From Psychrobacillus sp042945595 (GTDB lineage: Bacteria; Bacillota; Bacilli; Bacillales_A; Planococcaceae): a stretch of DNA of 64,000 nt. Position 1 is the first letter of the stretch, and each line of letters opens with the position of its first letter. This document shows positions 34,757 through 42,324 of this stretch, in pieces. The stretch spans positions 2,914,001-2,978,000 of the forward strand of contig NZ_CP168493.1 of assembly GCF_042945595.1 (NCBI RefSeq), in the 5' to 3' direction. Under the pieces are notes generated by a model that did no database searches, had not been told where the DNA came from, and saw only the letters and a program-made list of their open reading frames with translations. Made by a program: the position numbers and the translations under genes.

Positions 34757-35815
34757 ATGAGATATGGTTTTTGGTTACCGATTTTCGGAGGATGGTTACG
34801 AAATGTGGAAAAGGAGACAATGCCCGTTTCATTTGAATATGTAAAAGAGTTGGCTCAAAATGCGGAGCAATGGGGATACGACTTAACATTAATCGCGGAA
34901 CTAAACTTAAATGATATTAAAGGAATAGATGCTCCTGCTTTAGATGCTTGGTCAACTGCAGCTGCTATTGCAGTAGTGACAAATAAGCTAGAAATATTAA
35001 CAGCGATTCGCCCTGGTTTTCACAACCCTGCATTGTTAGCTAAAACCGCAACTAATATCGATCATATTAGTGGTGGCCGTTTGTCATTAAATGTTGTATC
35101 TGCTTGGTGGGAAGAAGAGGCAAGACAATATGGAGGCATCTTCACTGCTCATGATGAGCGCTATGCTCGTACAGAAGAGTTTATTTCCGTATTAAAGGGT
35201 TTATGGTCAGAAACTCCTTATTCATTCAAAGGTAACTTCTATGATTACGAGAATACCTATTTAGAGCCTAAACCTGTACGGAACAAACATATCTCGTTAT
35301 ATGCGGGTGGTGAAAGTGAAACAGGAAAACAAACAATCGCAAACACATGCGATTCCTATGTTATGCACGGCGGTACAGTAGAAGAAATTGCGGAAAAGAT
35401 TGCAGATATGAAGCAGCGACGTCAAAACTTTGGAAAAGAACCTTTAGAAAATTTTGGGATGGCAGCTTACATTATTTGCAGAGATACAGAAAAAGAAGTG
35501 CAAGAGGAACTTGCACGAATTACTGATGTAACAGAAGGATCAGCTGGCTATGCAGGCTATAAAGACTTTGTAAGCAAGTCACATTTAAATGTAGACATTC
35601 AACTGCAAGATTACTCGGTTTCGAATCGTGGGCTACGTCCAGATTTAATCGGAACACCTGAACAAATCGCTAAAAAAATTGTCGCATTTGAAGAAGCAGG
35701 GGTCGATTTATTAATTTTACAATTTTCACCACAACATACCGAAATGAAACGCTTCTCCGAGCAAGTGATGCCACTAGTTGAACAATTTAAACAAGATAAG
35801 CAAAGGGGCAATTAA
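34757..35815 (+). CDS. LLM class flavin-dependent monooxygenase (SsuD/SfnG-like)
   Basis: 352 residues of the bacterial luciferase-like TIM-barrel family. Conserved pieces are TAIRPGFHNPALLAKTATNI, DHISGGRLSLNVVSAWWEEEA (phosphate/flavin region) and RYARTEEFISVLKGLW. The N terminus MRYGFWLPIFGGWL resembles alkanesulfonate and dimethylsulfone monooxygenases. Such enzymes use FMNH2 from a partner reductase; none is in view. The next gene begins 1 nt after this stop, so the ATP-grasp ligase is its functional partner. GAGGAG lies before the ATG. Confidence 0.85.
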   Translation: MRYGFWLPIFGGWLRNVEKETMPVSFEYVKELAQNAEQWGYDLTLIAELNLNDIKGIDAPALDAWSTAAAIAVVTNKLEILTAIRPGFHNPALLAKTATNIDHISGGRLSLNVVSAWWEEEARQYGGIFTAHDERYARTEEFISVLKGLWSETPYSFKGNFYDYENTYLEPKPVRNKHISLYAGGESETGKQTIANTCDSYVMHGGTVEEIAEKIADMKQRRQNFGKEPLENFGMAAYIICRDTEKEVQEELARITDVTEGSAGYAGYKDFVSKSHLNVDIQLQDYSVSNRGLRPDLIGTPEQIAKKIVAFEEAGVDLLILQFSPQHTEMKRFSEQVMPLVEQFKQDKQRGN

Positions 35816-35816
35816 T

Positions 35817-36770
35817 ATGTCAAAAATATATGTGATACATGAAAACGATGAATGGACAGTGCATCTAACTGATCGATTAGAAGAATTAAACCTTCCCTTT
35901 GAACTTTGGCATTTAGATGAAGGAATAGTAGATTTAACTTCTGAACCACCAAATGGAGTTTTTTATAGCAGAATGAGTGCATCCTCTCATACACGTAACC
36001 ATCGATATGCTCCTGAATTAACTGCTGGCATTCTTACTTGGCTAGAGTTTCACGGTAAAACTATTTTTAATGGTACAAAGGCATTGCAGTTGGAAATTAG
36101 CAAAATTAATCAACAACTCGCTTTAGAAAAGGCAGGTATACGTACCCCGAAAACAATTGGTGCGGTAGGACGAGATCAAATAATACGAGCTGCTAAAAAA
36201 ATTGGTGTGTCTTCATTCATAACGAAGCATAATCGTGCAGGCAAAGGATTAGGGGTGCAATTATTTCATTCAATTAAAGCCCTTGAAAACTACTTAGATA
36301 GTAAAACCTATGAGCACCCAGTTGATGGGATCACACTCATCCAAGAATATATACAATCCCCTGAGTCCTTTATTACAAGAGCGGAATTTATTGGTGGAAA
36401 GTTCGTCTATGCAGTGCGTGTTGATACATCGAATGGATTCGAATTATGTCCTGCGGATGCCTGCCAAATAGATGACTTATTTTGCCCGGTCGGTGAAGAA
36501 AAAGAAGAAAAACCAAAGTTTGAAATTATTCAAGCTATTAATATAGAGCAAATCGATAGGTATGAAGCATTCCTAGAAGCGAATAAAATTGCTGTAGCCG
36601 GTATTGAATTCATATCTGATGCAAACGGTACAGTATATACGTATGATGTGAATACGAATACAAACTACAATGCGGATGCAGAAGCGAAAGCCGGAAAATA
36701 TGGCATGCTGGAGCTAGCTAAGTTTTTAGAAAAAGCATTGCTGAATGAACAAAATGAAATAACGGTGTAA
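35817..36770 (+). CDS. ATP-grasp ligase (RimK-like)
   Basis: About 317 residues from the ATG at 35817 (MSKIYVIHENDEWTVHLT), with AGGGG upstream. The ATP-grasp core shows SSFITKHNRAGKGLGVQLFH (nucleotide-binding lysine and glycine loop), GITLIQEYIQSPESFITRAEF, and YTYDVNTNTNYN (metal-binding residues). These enzymes make amide or peptide bonds through an acyl phosphate. Substrates are unknown. It is cotranscribed with the LLM monooxygenase and sits opposite a DeoR regulator; the trio looks like an uncharacterised catabolic or modification pathway. Confidence 0.82.
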   Translation: MSKIYVIHENDEWTVHLTDRLEELNLPFELWHLDEGIVDLTSEPPNGVFYSRMSASSHTRNHRYAPELTAGILTWLEFHGKTIFNGTKALQLEISKINQQLALEKAGIRTPKTIGAVGRDQIIRAAKKIGVSSFITKHNRAGKGLGVQLFHSIKALENYLDSKTYEHPVDGITLIQEYIQSPESFITRAEFIGGKFVYAVRVDTSNGFELCPADACQIDDLFCPVGEEKEEKPKFEIIQAINIEQIDRYEAFLEANKIAVAGIEFISDANGTVYTYDVNTNTNYNADAEAKAGKYGMLELAKFLEKALLNEQNEITV

Positions 36771-37105
36771 CAAGAAAAGCGAAAGCACCCTTTAAGTGCA
36801 TCTTGTCTCCTCCATTTCCCGAGTGTTTTGGACGAAACATTTGCTCCTGCGGTTACTCGTCGCAAAAAAATTTTGGCTACACTATTACCGGGGACTTTTT
36901 GTGGATTGAGAAGTGACTGTGTCACTTCTCAATCCATTTTTTTCGGTATTCTTGTGGCGGTAGTTTGTCCTTCGCCCTCTTCTTATCTTGGCGAGTGTTC
37001 ACGAAACTTGGGAAACCGCAGATAAGTTAAGGCTGAGGAACTTCGCATTCTAAGTTACAAGATTATACATGTTATTTCATAGAAAATAAAAATGTACATA
37101 AAAAT
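36771..37105. other. Intergenic region with non-coding, possibly mobile, sequence
   Basis: 335 bp without a gene. Apart from the terminator at 36901-36943 it contains two blocks (about 36775-36890 and 36950-37045) of higher GC and unusual texture, with phrases such as CTCCTGCGGTTACTCGTCGC and GGCGAGTGTTCACGAAACTT. They look like a relic of a repeat element or decayed gene. No coding frame is convincing. Confidence 0.4.
36901..36943 (+). terminator. Strong terminator of the LLM/ATP-grasp operon
   Basis: GGATTGAGAAGTGAC / GTCACTTCTCAATCC, a perfect 15-bp stem with a 3-nt loop, then seven T residues. Confidence 0.93.
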
Positions 37106-37176
37106 GAGCTGGGAAATGTATCTCCAAGCCCACTGTATTTTTTTTCTATTTTTTACTAAAGCACCCGTTAGTTGAA
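37106..37176 (-). repeat. attC-like element 1 (array edge)
   Basis: The gene-proximal arm (CTAAAGCACCCGTTAGTTGAA on plus) is present, preceded by a variant GAGCTGGGA/TCCAAGCCC hairpin that acts as terminator on the minus strand. No distal AACTAA arm is found, as expected at one end of the array. Confidence 0.7.
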
Positions 37177-37572
37177 TTATCGATTCGGATTACGGTCAAT
37201 AAATTCCTCGATTTCATCAGCTAACATATAAACGAGGTGGAAATAATGCTTTTCTGAAAGAACTCCTTTGGCTCTCCATTTTTGCATCTCATTATAGTGG
37301 AAACTATAAAAATAGCCCTCTATATCCCTTCTTGAAATCCCTTGTTTCTTCGCCATGTCTGCAATAGAAAGACCTTCTTTCCAGTCCTGTTCATATGCTT
37401 TAAGACTCATTCCCAAAAAATTTGATATTGCATCGTAATTATATTTAACATGATAAACTTCAGTTCCTTCTTCAATTTCTCCTTGTTCTTTTTTTTCTGC
37501 CTGAACGACTAATGAACAAGTTAAAGCTATGGTAAAGAAAAGCAGTACTCCTTTAAAAACAGACTTCAACAT
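37177..37572 (-). CDS. exported helical hypothetical protein (array cargo)
   Basis: About 131 residues from the ATG at 37572 (MLKSVFKGVLLFFTIALTCS), with GGAGG 9 nt upstream; a longer frame to 37665 lacks support. A signal peptide ends near VVQAEKK. The mature part is acidic and helical (LSIADMAKKQGISRRDIEGY). The middle reads like a helix-turn-helix spacing but is probably outside the cell. No family recognised. An attC-like arm begins next to its stop codon. Confidence 0.7.
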   Translation of the reverse strand: MLKSVFKGVLLFFTIALTCSLVVQAEKKEQGEIEEGTEVYHVKYNYDAISNFLGMSLKAYEQDWKEGLSIADMAKKQGISRRDIEGYFYSFHYNEMQKWRAKGVLSEKHYFHLVYMLADEIEEFIDRNPNR

Positions 37573-37689
37573 AGAAATAGAACCTCCTTTTTTTTCCTTT
37601 ATTGTGTGAGGTTTTGGATATACTATGTCCGTCATTTTAAAAAACTGAAATAAGCTTTTAAACAATCCTTCTAAGGGTTGTCATTTTTC

Positions 37690-37729
37690 GTTTCTTGAAG
37701 AAATTTATTTTCATGGTAGTTGAATAAGG
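37690..37729 (-). repeat. attC-like element 2 (degenerate)
   Basis: Only the terminal TAGTTGAATAAG (37717-37728) is conserved, 6 nt from the stop of the next gene. The preceding TTTCTTGAAGAAATT gives a weak hairpin. Confidence 0.45.
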
Positions 37730-37734
37730 ATTTT

Positions 37735-38295
37735 TTAGAAATCAATAGAATTAGCTATCTGAACCAGTATTTCGGGTGTTACCTTATCAGAAACTTTTTT
37801 ATTAATACTGAAGATATATTCCCAACCATCTCTTTCGAACACTAACAGATTAAAACCCATAGATGGTTTTTCCATATACTTTGCAATACTTCCGTTATCT
37901 AGCTTGAAGGTTTTTGAAACATACTTGTCACTAAATCCTATTTTATGCCTAATTGGTCGAACATCAATTTTAAAATGATTTTCAGGTAATTGGTCACTTA
38001 TAAACATAACTTCAAAAGCATCATTTATCTCGCCATCTAAATTACTAAACCTACCAAAATGGTGGGTAAAGCTTATTGGTGGTGCTCTAAGCGGCAATTT
38101 TAGTTCTTTATTAAAATGTTGTTCAAACTCGTCTAAAGCAGCTTCTACCGTTTTGTATCCTACTTCAGTAAATATCTCCTCAAAAGATTGGGGAGTATCG
38201 TTTGTATCTCCATAAACTTCTCCATTATTTGTTCCAAAAAATAAAATACCTAATAAAAACACTAGAAGAGGAACACTTTTGTTCAATTTCATCAC
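37735..38295 (-). CDS. secreted hypothetical protein (array cargo)
   Basis: 186 residues. A signal peptide (about 1-28, LNKSVPLLVFLLGILFFGTN) is followed by a soluble domain whose end (MGFNLLVFERDGWEYIFSIN, then KVTPEILVQIANSI) resembles the DUF4367-type domain found on anti-sigma and envelope proteins. The start is GTG 38295 or ATG 38292; neither has an ideal site. An attC-like element lies on each side. Function unknown. Confidence 0.68.
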   Translation of the reverse strand: MMKLNKSVPLLVFLLGILFFGTNNGEVYGDTNDTPQSFEEIFTEVGYKTVEAALDEFEQHFNKELKLPLRAPPISFTHHFGRFSNLDGEINDAFEVMFISDQLPENHFKIDVRPIRHKIGFSDKYVSKTFKLDNGSIAKYMEKPSMGFNLLVFERDGWEYIFSINKKVSDKVTPEILVQIANSIDF

Positions 38296-38345
38296 CCTAA
38301 ATTATATTTAGAGTTAGTTTGTCCTGTTCAGTTACAATAATTCCT

Positions 38346-38415
38346 TCTTCAACTAAACTGCTGCGTTAGTAAAAAAGCTCTACTCCTTATTGAAGTAAAG
38401 CACCCGTTAGCTTAG
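38346..38415 (-). repeat. attC-like element 3
   Basis: Plus-strand order: TTCAACTAAACTGCTGCGTTAG (distal arm), then the GCTCTACTCC/GAAGTAAAGC hairpin with its T run on the minus strand, then GCACCCGTTAGCTTAG (proximal arm). Its edge lies 3 nt from the stop of the DUF4279 gene. Confidence 0.85.
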
Positions 38416-38418
38416 TAT

Positions 38419-38880
38419 CTATATGTTCTCAATTTCATCTGGGAACACATACATATCAACCTCTATGGTTGTACCTGTTAAATAGCAAAATTCGATTATT
38501 TCTTCATTAAAACTCATTAGTGGTTTTTCTTCTCCATAAATACTGGGAACAATCATAATTACATAATGTACATTATATTGTTCCTTGATTTCCTTTAGCA
38601 GTAATATTTTATTTTTTAGATTTTTAATAGTGTCCATGCATTGTGCTTCAACATCTAACCTGCCTACATTAGATTTTTCAGCAGACCAATCCGAAAACAA
38701 ATACTTCGACCCATTCTTTCTTATATCACCATAGTTCCAACAGCTAAACGGTTGTATTTCAAGAAGCTTCGTTATATCCTCTGGATTAAAAATACCACTT
38801 TCATAAGCAACTAAGCCTCTATGGTCTATTTCTCCTTTACTCCCTATTCCAAAATAAGTATAACTATTTGTTTTCTCCAT
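38419..38880 (-). CDS. DUF4279 family protein (array cargo)
   Basis: 153 residues, no signal peptide. The pattern FNPEDITKLLEIQPFSCWNY, then SDWSAEKSNVGRLDVEAQCM and a C-terminal VDMYVFPDE strand is typical of DUF4279, small cytoplasmic proteins often found among accessory and toxin-immunity-like genes. Activity unknown. GAGGTG lies 6 nt before the ATG. attC-like elements lie on each side. Confidence 0.78.
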   Translation of the reverse strand: MEKTNSYTYFGIGSKGEIDHRGLVAYESGIFNPEDITKLLEIQPFSCWNYGDIRKNGSKYLFSDWSAEKSNVGRLDVEAQCMDTIKNLKNKILLLKEIKEQYNVHYVIMIVPSIYGEEKPLMSFNEEIIEFCYLTGTTIEVDMYVFPDEIENI

Positions 38881-38903
38881 TTTTCACCTCTTGATTTTAT
38901 CTT

Positions 38904-38977
38904 CTTCTACTAACCTGCTACTTTAGTAAAAAATGCTCTACTCCTTATTGAAGTAAAGCATCCGTTAGTTGAATAAG
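38904..38977 (-). repeat. attC-like element 4
   Basis: Distal arm CTACTAACCTGCTACTTTAG, hairpin TGCTCTACTCC/GAAGTAAAGCA, proximal arm CATCCGTTAGTTGAATAAG; 24 nt from the next stop codon. Confidence 0.85.
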
Positions 38978-39001
38978 TACTCCTCAGTACCATTTATGCA
39001 A

Positions 39002-39496
39002 TCACTCTCTATCGGAAGTCAAATCAAATTCATATTGACCAAAAACATTTTCATACCCTCTTACCTTAAATAAAAGTTTCCCTTTATTATCAGTTCCGGT
39101 TATTTCTAAAATAACTACTACCTTACTTGGTTTATAAGACGGTAAATAAGCTAGACTCTCAACTTCTGCCTCAGTTTTGTTAATTGGATACTGTAAGTAT
39201 AAACTTCTATCATTACCTGTGTCTTTTATTTGATGACTATATCGACTCGTTTTTTCTCCGGGTTTTAATTGATTGATAGTACCTAAATCCTGATATACAT
39301 GATAACCACTAAAAGAAAAATAGAAGTTTAAATCCGTTATTACTTGTTTACTTGAATTATAAACTTCAATTGTCACACCATTATCGTATTTTAAAAACGC
39401 TCCTTGCTTTGCCCATCTCAATAAGTTCGAAAATACCAAAAGAACCAGAAAAAAAGAAATAATGCCGATTATTGTGTATTTCAGTATTTTTTTCAT
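39002..39496 (-). CDS. single-pass membrane/exported hypothetical protein (array cargo)
   Basis: About 164 residues from the ATG at 39496 (MKKILKYTIIGIISFFLVLL). One N-terminal membrane helix is followed by an extracytoplasmic, strand-rich domain (GVTIEVYNSSKQVITDLNFY; KVVVILEITGTDNKGKLLFK), probably an immunoglobulin-like fold. A GGGAG site lies upstream. No known family. attC-like elements flank it. Confidence 0.68.
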   Translation of the reverse strand: MKKILKYTIIGIISFFLVLLVFSNLLRWAKQGAFLKYDNGVTIEVYNSSKQVITDLNFYFSFSGYHVYQDLGTINQLKPGEKTSRYSHQIKDTGNDRSLYLQYPINKTEAEVESLAYLPSYKPSKVVVILEITGTDNKGKLLFKVRGYENVFGQYEFDLTSDRE

Positions 39497-39511
39497 TTTT
39501 TTCTCTCCCTT

Positions 39512-39587
39512 TCTACAACTAAACTGCACCGTTTGTAAAAAAAGCTTTACTCCTTATTGAAGTAAAGCACCCGTTAGTTCCATAAGC
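39512..39587 (-). repeat. attC-like element 5
   Basis: Distal arm ACAACTAAACTGCACCGTTTG, hairpin GCTTTACTCC/GAAGTAAAGC, proximal arm ACCCGTTAGTTCCATAAG; 3 nt from the next stop codon. Confidence 0.85.
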
Positions 39588-39590
39588 AAT

Positions 39591-40067
39591 TTATTCCTTA
39601 TGAACTTTTACATAAACACTTCCAAAAATTTCATCTCTAATATAAGCATCTAACTTCCACATTCCACTTTTAGGGAACGTCATATTTGTTGGAAAGTGCT
39701 GATCTGTACCATTATTAGGACTAAGAAAAGAATTTCCCCTTTTTGGTACAATTATTATTTCCTCATCACTGTTTTCGTGAGTTCCTAAAACCTTAAAATC
39801 ACCAATTAACTCATCTTCATTTCCCCAAAAGTGCCACATATACTTTTGTTCTTTGTTTGGATAAAATCTGAGACCTTCATTATCATCGTAGATAAATCCT
39901 AAACGACCTTCTTCCCCAATCATTGTGTAACTGCCTGATTCAAAAAGAGGACTTTCTTTCCAATTGTGTTGAATAACTTCTTCTTTTATTGGCTTTTCGT
40001 CATTACAGCCTGCAATTACTAATGATAAAATTACAACACAGATTAAAATTAATCTTTTTTTGAACAT
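39591..40067 (-). CDS. lipoprotein, unknown function (array cargo)
   Basis: About 158 residues from the ATG at 40067 (MFKKRLILICVVILSLVIAG), with GGAGGGGG upstream. The lipobox is VIAGC, so the mature protein begins at Cys and is lipid-anchored outside. The body is beta-rich with YTMIGEEGRLGFIYDDNEG and MTFPKSGMWKLDAYIRDEIF, a pattern seen in small Gram-positive lipoproteins with an Ig-like domain. Flanked by attC-like elements. Confidence 0.72.
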   Translation of the reverse strand: MFKKRLILICVVILSLVIAGCNDEKPIKEEVIQHNWKESPLFESGSYTMIGEEGRLGFIYDDNEGLRFYPNKEQKYMWHFWGNEDELIGDFKVLGTHENSDEEIIIVPKRGNSFLSPNNGTDQHFPTNMTFPKSGMWKLDAYIRDEIFGSVYVKVHKE

Positions 40068-40123
40068 AAATACACCCCCTCCATCTTTTTTATGTTTATT
40101 CCCACTAAACTTCAAATATCATT

Positions 40124-40197
40124 TCTTCAACTAAACTGCGACGTTAGTAAAAAAAGCTCTACTCCTTTTTGAAGTAAAGCCCCTCGTTAGTTTAAGT
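40124..40197 (-). repeat. attC-like element 6
   Basis: Distal arm TTCAACTAAACTGCGACGTTAG, hairpin GCTCTACTCC/GAAGTAAAGC, proximal arm CCCTCGTTAGTTTAAG; 31 nt from the next stop codon. Confidence 0.85.
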
Positions 40198-40228
40198 ACA
40201 TTCCTTCACAATTTCTCTTAAATAGTAA

Positions 40229-40639
40229 TTATAGATTATTAATCGTTGAGAAATGTATTCGATATTGTTTGGGCATATCTTGATTCCCAACATGTTCCAA
40301 ATCTAAATCTCTATCAAAGTAGATATCATATGATTTTCCTTTTAGATAGCCCTCACTTGGTGATTTTATTAACATAGTTGTAGAATCTGTAGCTTCTACT
40401 GTTACAGGGACTTTATTTTTATCCTCATCTAAAACATAAATAGATTTTTCATTAATAATATCCTGATTCAATCCCTTATCGAAAGTAATAACCCAATTGT
40501 GATTTAAAGGTATATCAGATTGATTTATACTAGCCATTACTATATTTTCTTGTTTTTCTTTAGTACTCTGATTATAACTAATTAAACTTCCTACTCCTAT
40601 AATGGTAAAAGCAGATAAAGCAAGAACTATCTTTTTCAA
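40229..40639 (-). CDS. exported SbsA Ig-like (Big_5) domain protein (array cargo)
   Basis: 136 residues from a TTG start at 40639 (GGGGG 8 nt upstream). An N-terminal signal anchor (KKIVLALSAFTIIGVGSLIS) precedes a single Ig-like domain with HNWVITFDKGLNQDIINEKS, IYVLDEDKNKVPVTVE and KGKSYDIYFDRDL, the pattern of SbsA-type domains that occur in S-layer and other cell-wall proteins. Here it stands alone, so it may bind a partner at the surface. Flanked by attC-like elements. Confidence 0.75.
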   Translation of the reverse strand: MKKIVLALSAFTIIGVGSLISYNQSTKEKQENIVMASINQSDIPLNHNWVITFDKGLNQDIINEKSIYVLDEDKNKVPVTVEATDSTTMLIKSPSEGYLKGKSYDIYFDRDLDLEHVGNQDMPKQYRIHFSTINNL

Positions 40640-40722
40640 AATATTATCCCCCTTATTTTTTATGCAATTAATCCCTATATTAACATATTAGCCTAATTTA
40701 TCGTTATTAATTTATCATTTCT

Positions 40723-40812
40723 TGTTCAACTAACCTGCTCCGTTAGTTCGATAAGAGAAAGCTACCTCTAACGGCAGCCTCTTGTTCTGCTAAAGCACCC
40801 GTTAGTTGAAGA
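40723..40812 (-). repeat. attC-like element 7 (full two-arm copy)
   Basis: Complete distal dyad AACTAAC-CTGCTCC-GTTAGTT, then a different central hairpin (AGCTACCTCTAACGGCAGCCT region), then proximal arm CTGCTAAAGCACCCGTTAGTTGAA. Shows that the middle varies while the arms stay. Confidence 0.85.
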
Positions 40813-40830
40813 GAGCTATAAAGCAAGCAT

Positions 40831-41409
40831 TTATTTCTTTTCCCAATTATGCATATATAAATTTGAAAGTTTAACTTCTATAATGGAATCTTTTTCAATA
40901 TCAACATCTACGCCTTTATCATCCGTTAACAACAAATAAAATCCAAATGAATCTCCATCCCTATAATTTAGACCAGATGAACCAGATTGGTATATTTTAA
41001 AAGATTCACCTTGATATGTTGCTGTTGCGTTAACATGATTAATAGATGTAAAACCATTATCGATTCGTGCATGTTCATTTCCAGATACTAATGTTGCCCC
41101 TCTTAAACTATAATTTCCACTCGACCTAAAGTATACTTCTGATTGACCATTGACCAATACTTTTTCTACGTAAACTTGGTTCTCCCCATCATCATAAAGC
41201 ACTTTCCCCTCATTACTATCAATATTATTCAAATCAATCTTAACAGAATATTCTCCATCAACTGGATATGAATGTAATCGATAACCTTCAATATCGTTGG
41301 CAATAACACTAATTCCATTTATCCATAGATTAAGCCATCCACTTATCCAAAGTATAAATGCAATTGTACCTACACCAATTATTAGCATTTTAAAATGTTT
41401 TTTTTTCAT
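40831..41409 (-). CDS. single-pass exported hypothetical protein (array cargo)
   Basis: About 192 residues from the ATG at 41409 (MKKKHFKMLIIGVGTIAFIL), with GGGGGG upstream. One N-terminal membrane helix; the rest is a predicted extracytoplasmic beta-domain (YSVKIDLNNIDSNEGKVLYD; FGFYLLLTDDKGVDVDIEKD). Not a recognised family. It resembles the 39002 gene product in layout (one helix plus an Ig-like outer domain). attC-like elements on both sides. Confidence 0.68.
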   Translation of the reverse strand: MKKKHFKMLIIGVGTIAFILWISGWLNLWINGISVIANDIEGYRLHSYPVDGEYSVKIDLNNIDSNEGKVLYDDGENQVYVEKVLVNGQSEVYFRSSGNYSLRGATLVSGNEHARIDNGFTSINHVNATATYQGESFKIYQSGSSGLNYRDGDSFGFYLLLTDDKGVDVDIEKDSIIEVKLSNLYMHNWEKK

Positions 41410-41460
41410 TAAATCCCCCCTATTGAAAAATTGTAATGTACCGTAAAAACCCAAATATTT

Positions 41461-41550
41461 ATTAAACTAAACTGCACCTTTAGTTCAATAAGAAAAAGCA
41501 TTACCAACTCATTAGGTAATGCCACTGAAAATTTCAACAAGGGTATGTAG
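41461..41550 (-). repeat. attC-like element 8 (variant middle)
   Basis: Distal arm AAACTAAACTGCACCTTTAG, middle hairpin GCATTACC/GGTAATGC with A run, and a degraded proximal arm (GGGTATGTAGTTATTCA). Confidence 0.7.
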
Positions 41551-41748
41551 TTATTCACTTTTTTCTTGATTGATAACTTTAATTAATTGAACAATCTTTT
41601 CATTTTTTTCTTGGTCTAATTTTATTTTAGTATCCATGAATTTTACTACTTTAATTACAAAATAAATACCAAAAATAATTAGAGCTAAATTAAAAATAAA
41701 AGGTAATAAAGCTAATAGAGTAAACATTCCGTTACCACCATTTATCAT
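41551..41748 (-). CDS. small membrane protein with coiled tail (array cargo)
   Basis: 65 residues. GGAGG lies 7 nt before the ATG at 41748. One or two N-terminal hydrophobic helices (MFTLLALLPFIFNLALIIFG) are followed by a charged helical tail rich in Lys and Glu (DTKIKLDQEKNEKIVQLIKV). Similar in design to the small membrane protein at 50244. Function unknown. Confidence 0.65.
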   Translation of the reverse strand: MINGGNGMFTLLALLPFIFNLALIIFGIYFVIKVVKFMDTKIKLDQEKNEKIVQLIKVINQEKSE

Positions 41749-41792
41749 TTTAATACCTCCCTGTTGTTAAGATAATAATATTATATCATTCT

Positions 41793-41864
41793 TATTGAAC
41801 TAAACTGTAGCGTTAGTAAAAAAGGCTCTACTCCTTATTGAAGTAAAGCACTCGTTACTTTAAG
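41793..41864 (-). repeat. attC-like element 9
   Basis: Distal arm TTGAACTAAACTGTAGCGTTAG, hairpin GGCTCTACTCC/GAAGTAAAGC, proximal arm ACTCGTTACTTTAAG; 14 nt from the next stop codon. Confidence 0.85.
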
Positions 41865-41878
41865 ATGATTTTAGGTAC

Positions 41879-42130
41879 TCAAAGAAATTTTTTATTGTTT
41901 TGAGTTCTAAACGCTTTAAAAAATAAAACTACGCCAATAATAATAGAAATAAGTCCAAATCCAAATGTAATATTCGTTATACTCCATATATATGATGGTG
42001 TTAAATTAATAATAGCCTGCATTTGATGAATTTCACCTTTAAATGCAGTAAAAATAAGGACCTTTTCTAAACCACTTAAACCCATAAGAATAACACCTAA
42101 AAAGATTAAAATTATTCCCAAGTTCTTCAT
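41879..42130 (-). CDS. small two-helix membrane protein (array cargo)
   Basis: 83 residues with hydrophobic helices near 3-22 and 50-71. GGGGG lies upstream of the ATG. Ends in a basic tail (FRTQNNKKFL). Not a recognised family. An overlapping open frame in another phase (42039-42431) crosses the neighbouring repeat and is rejected. Confidence 0.65.
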   Translation of the reverse strand: MKNLGIILIFLGVILMGLSGLEKVLIFTAFKGEIHQMQAIINLTPSYIWSITNITFGFGLISIIIGVVLFFKAFRTQNNKKFL

Positions 42131-42173
42131 CGTATTCCCCCTTTTTAATTTTGTGTAATATCCAACGTCTTAT

Positions 42174-42263
42174 TACACTAAACTGCTGCGTTAGTTGAAT
42201 AAGAAAAAAGAGTTGCGTAAGCAACCCATGTTCTTCAACTAAAGCCCCCGTTAGCTTAATAAG
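42174..42263 (-). repeat. attC-like element 10 (full two-arm copy)
   Basis: Distal dyad CACTAAACTGCTGCGTTAGTTG, central terminator hairpin GAGTTGC/GCAACCC, proximal dyad AACTAAAGCCCCCGTTAGCTT. Both dyads complete. Confidence 0.85.
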
Positions 42264-42275
42264 AACAGAAACGCT

Positions 42276-42305
42276 TATTCCACAAACGCGCCCGATTGTG
42301 GAATA
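42276..42305. repeat. perfect hairpin after element 10
   Basis: TATTCCACAA / TTGTGGAATA perfect 10-bp inverted repeat with a CGCGCCCGA loop, 20 nt before the HEPN-like gene stop. A related sequence without the stem follows element 18 at 49475-49515. Confidence 0.6.
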
Positions 42306-42324
42306 TCGAAAAACTATTATCACC

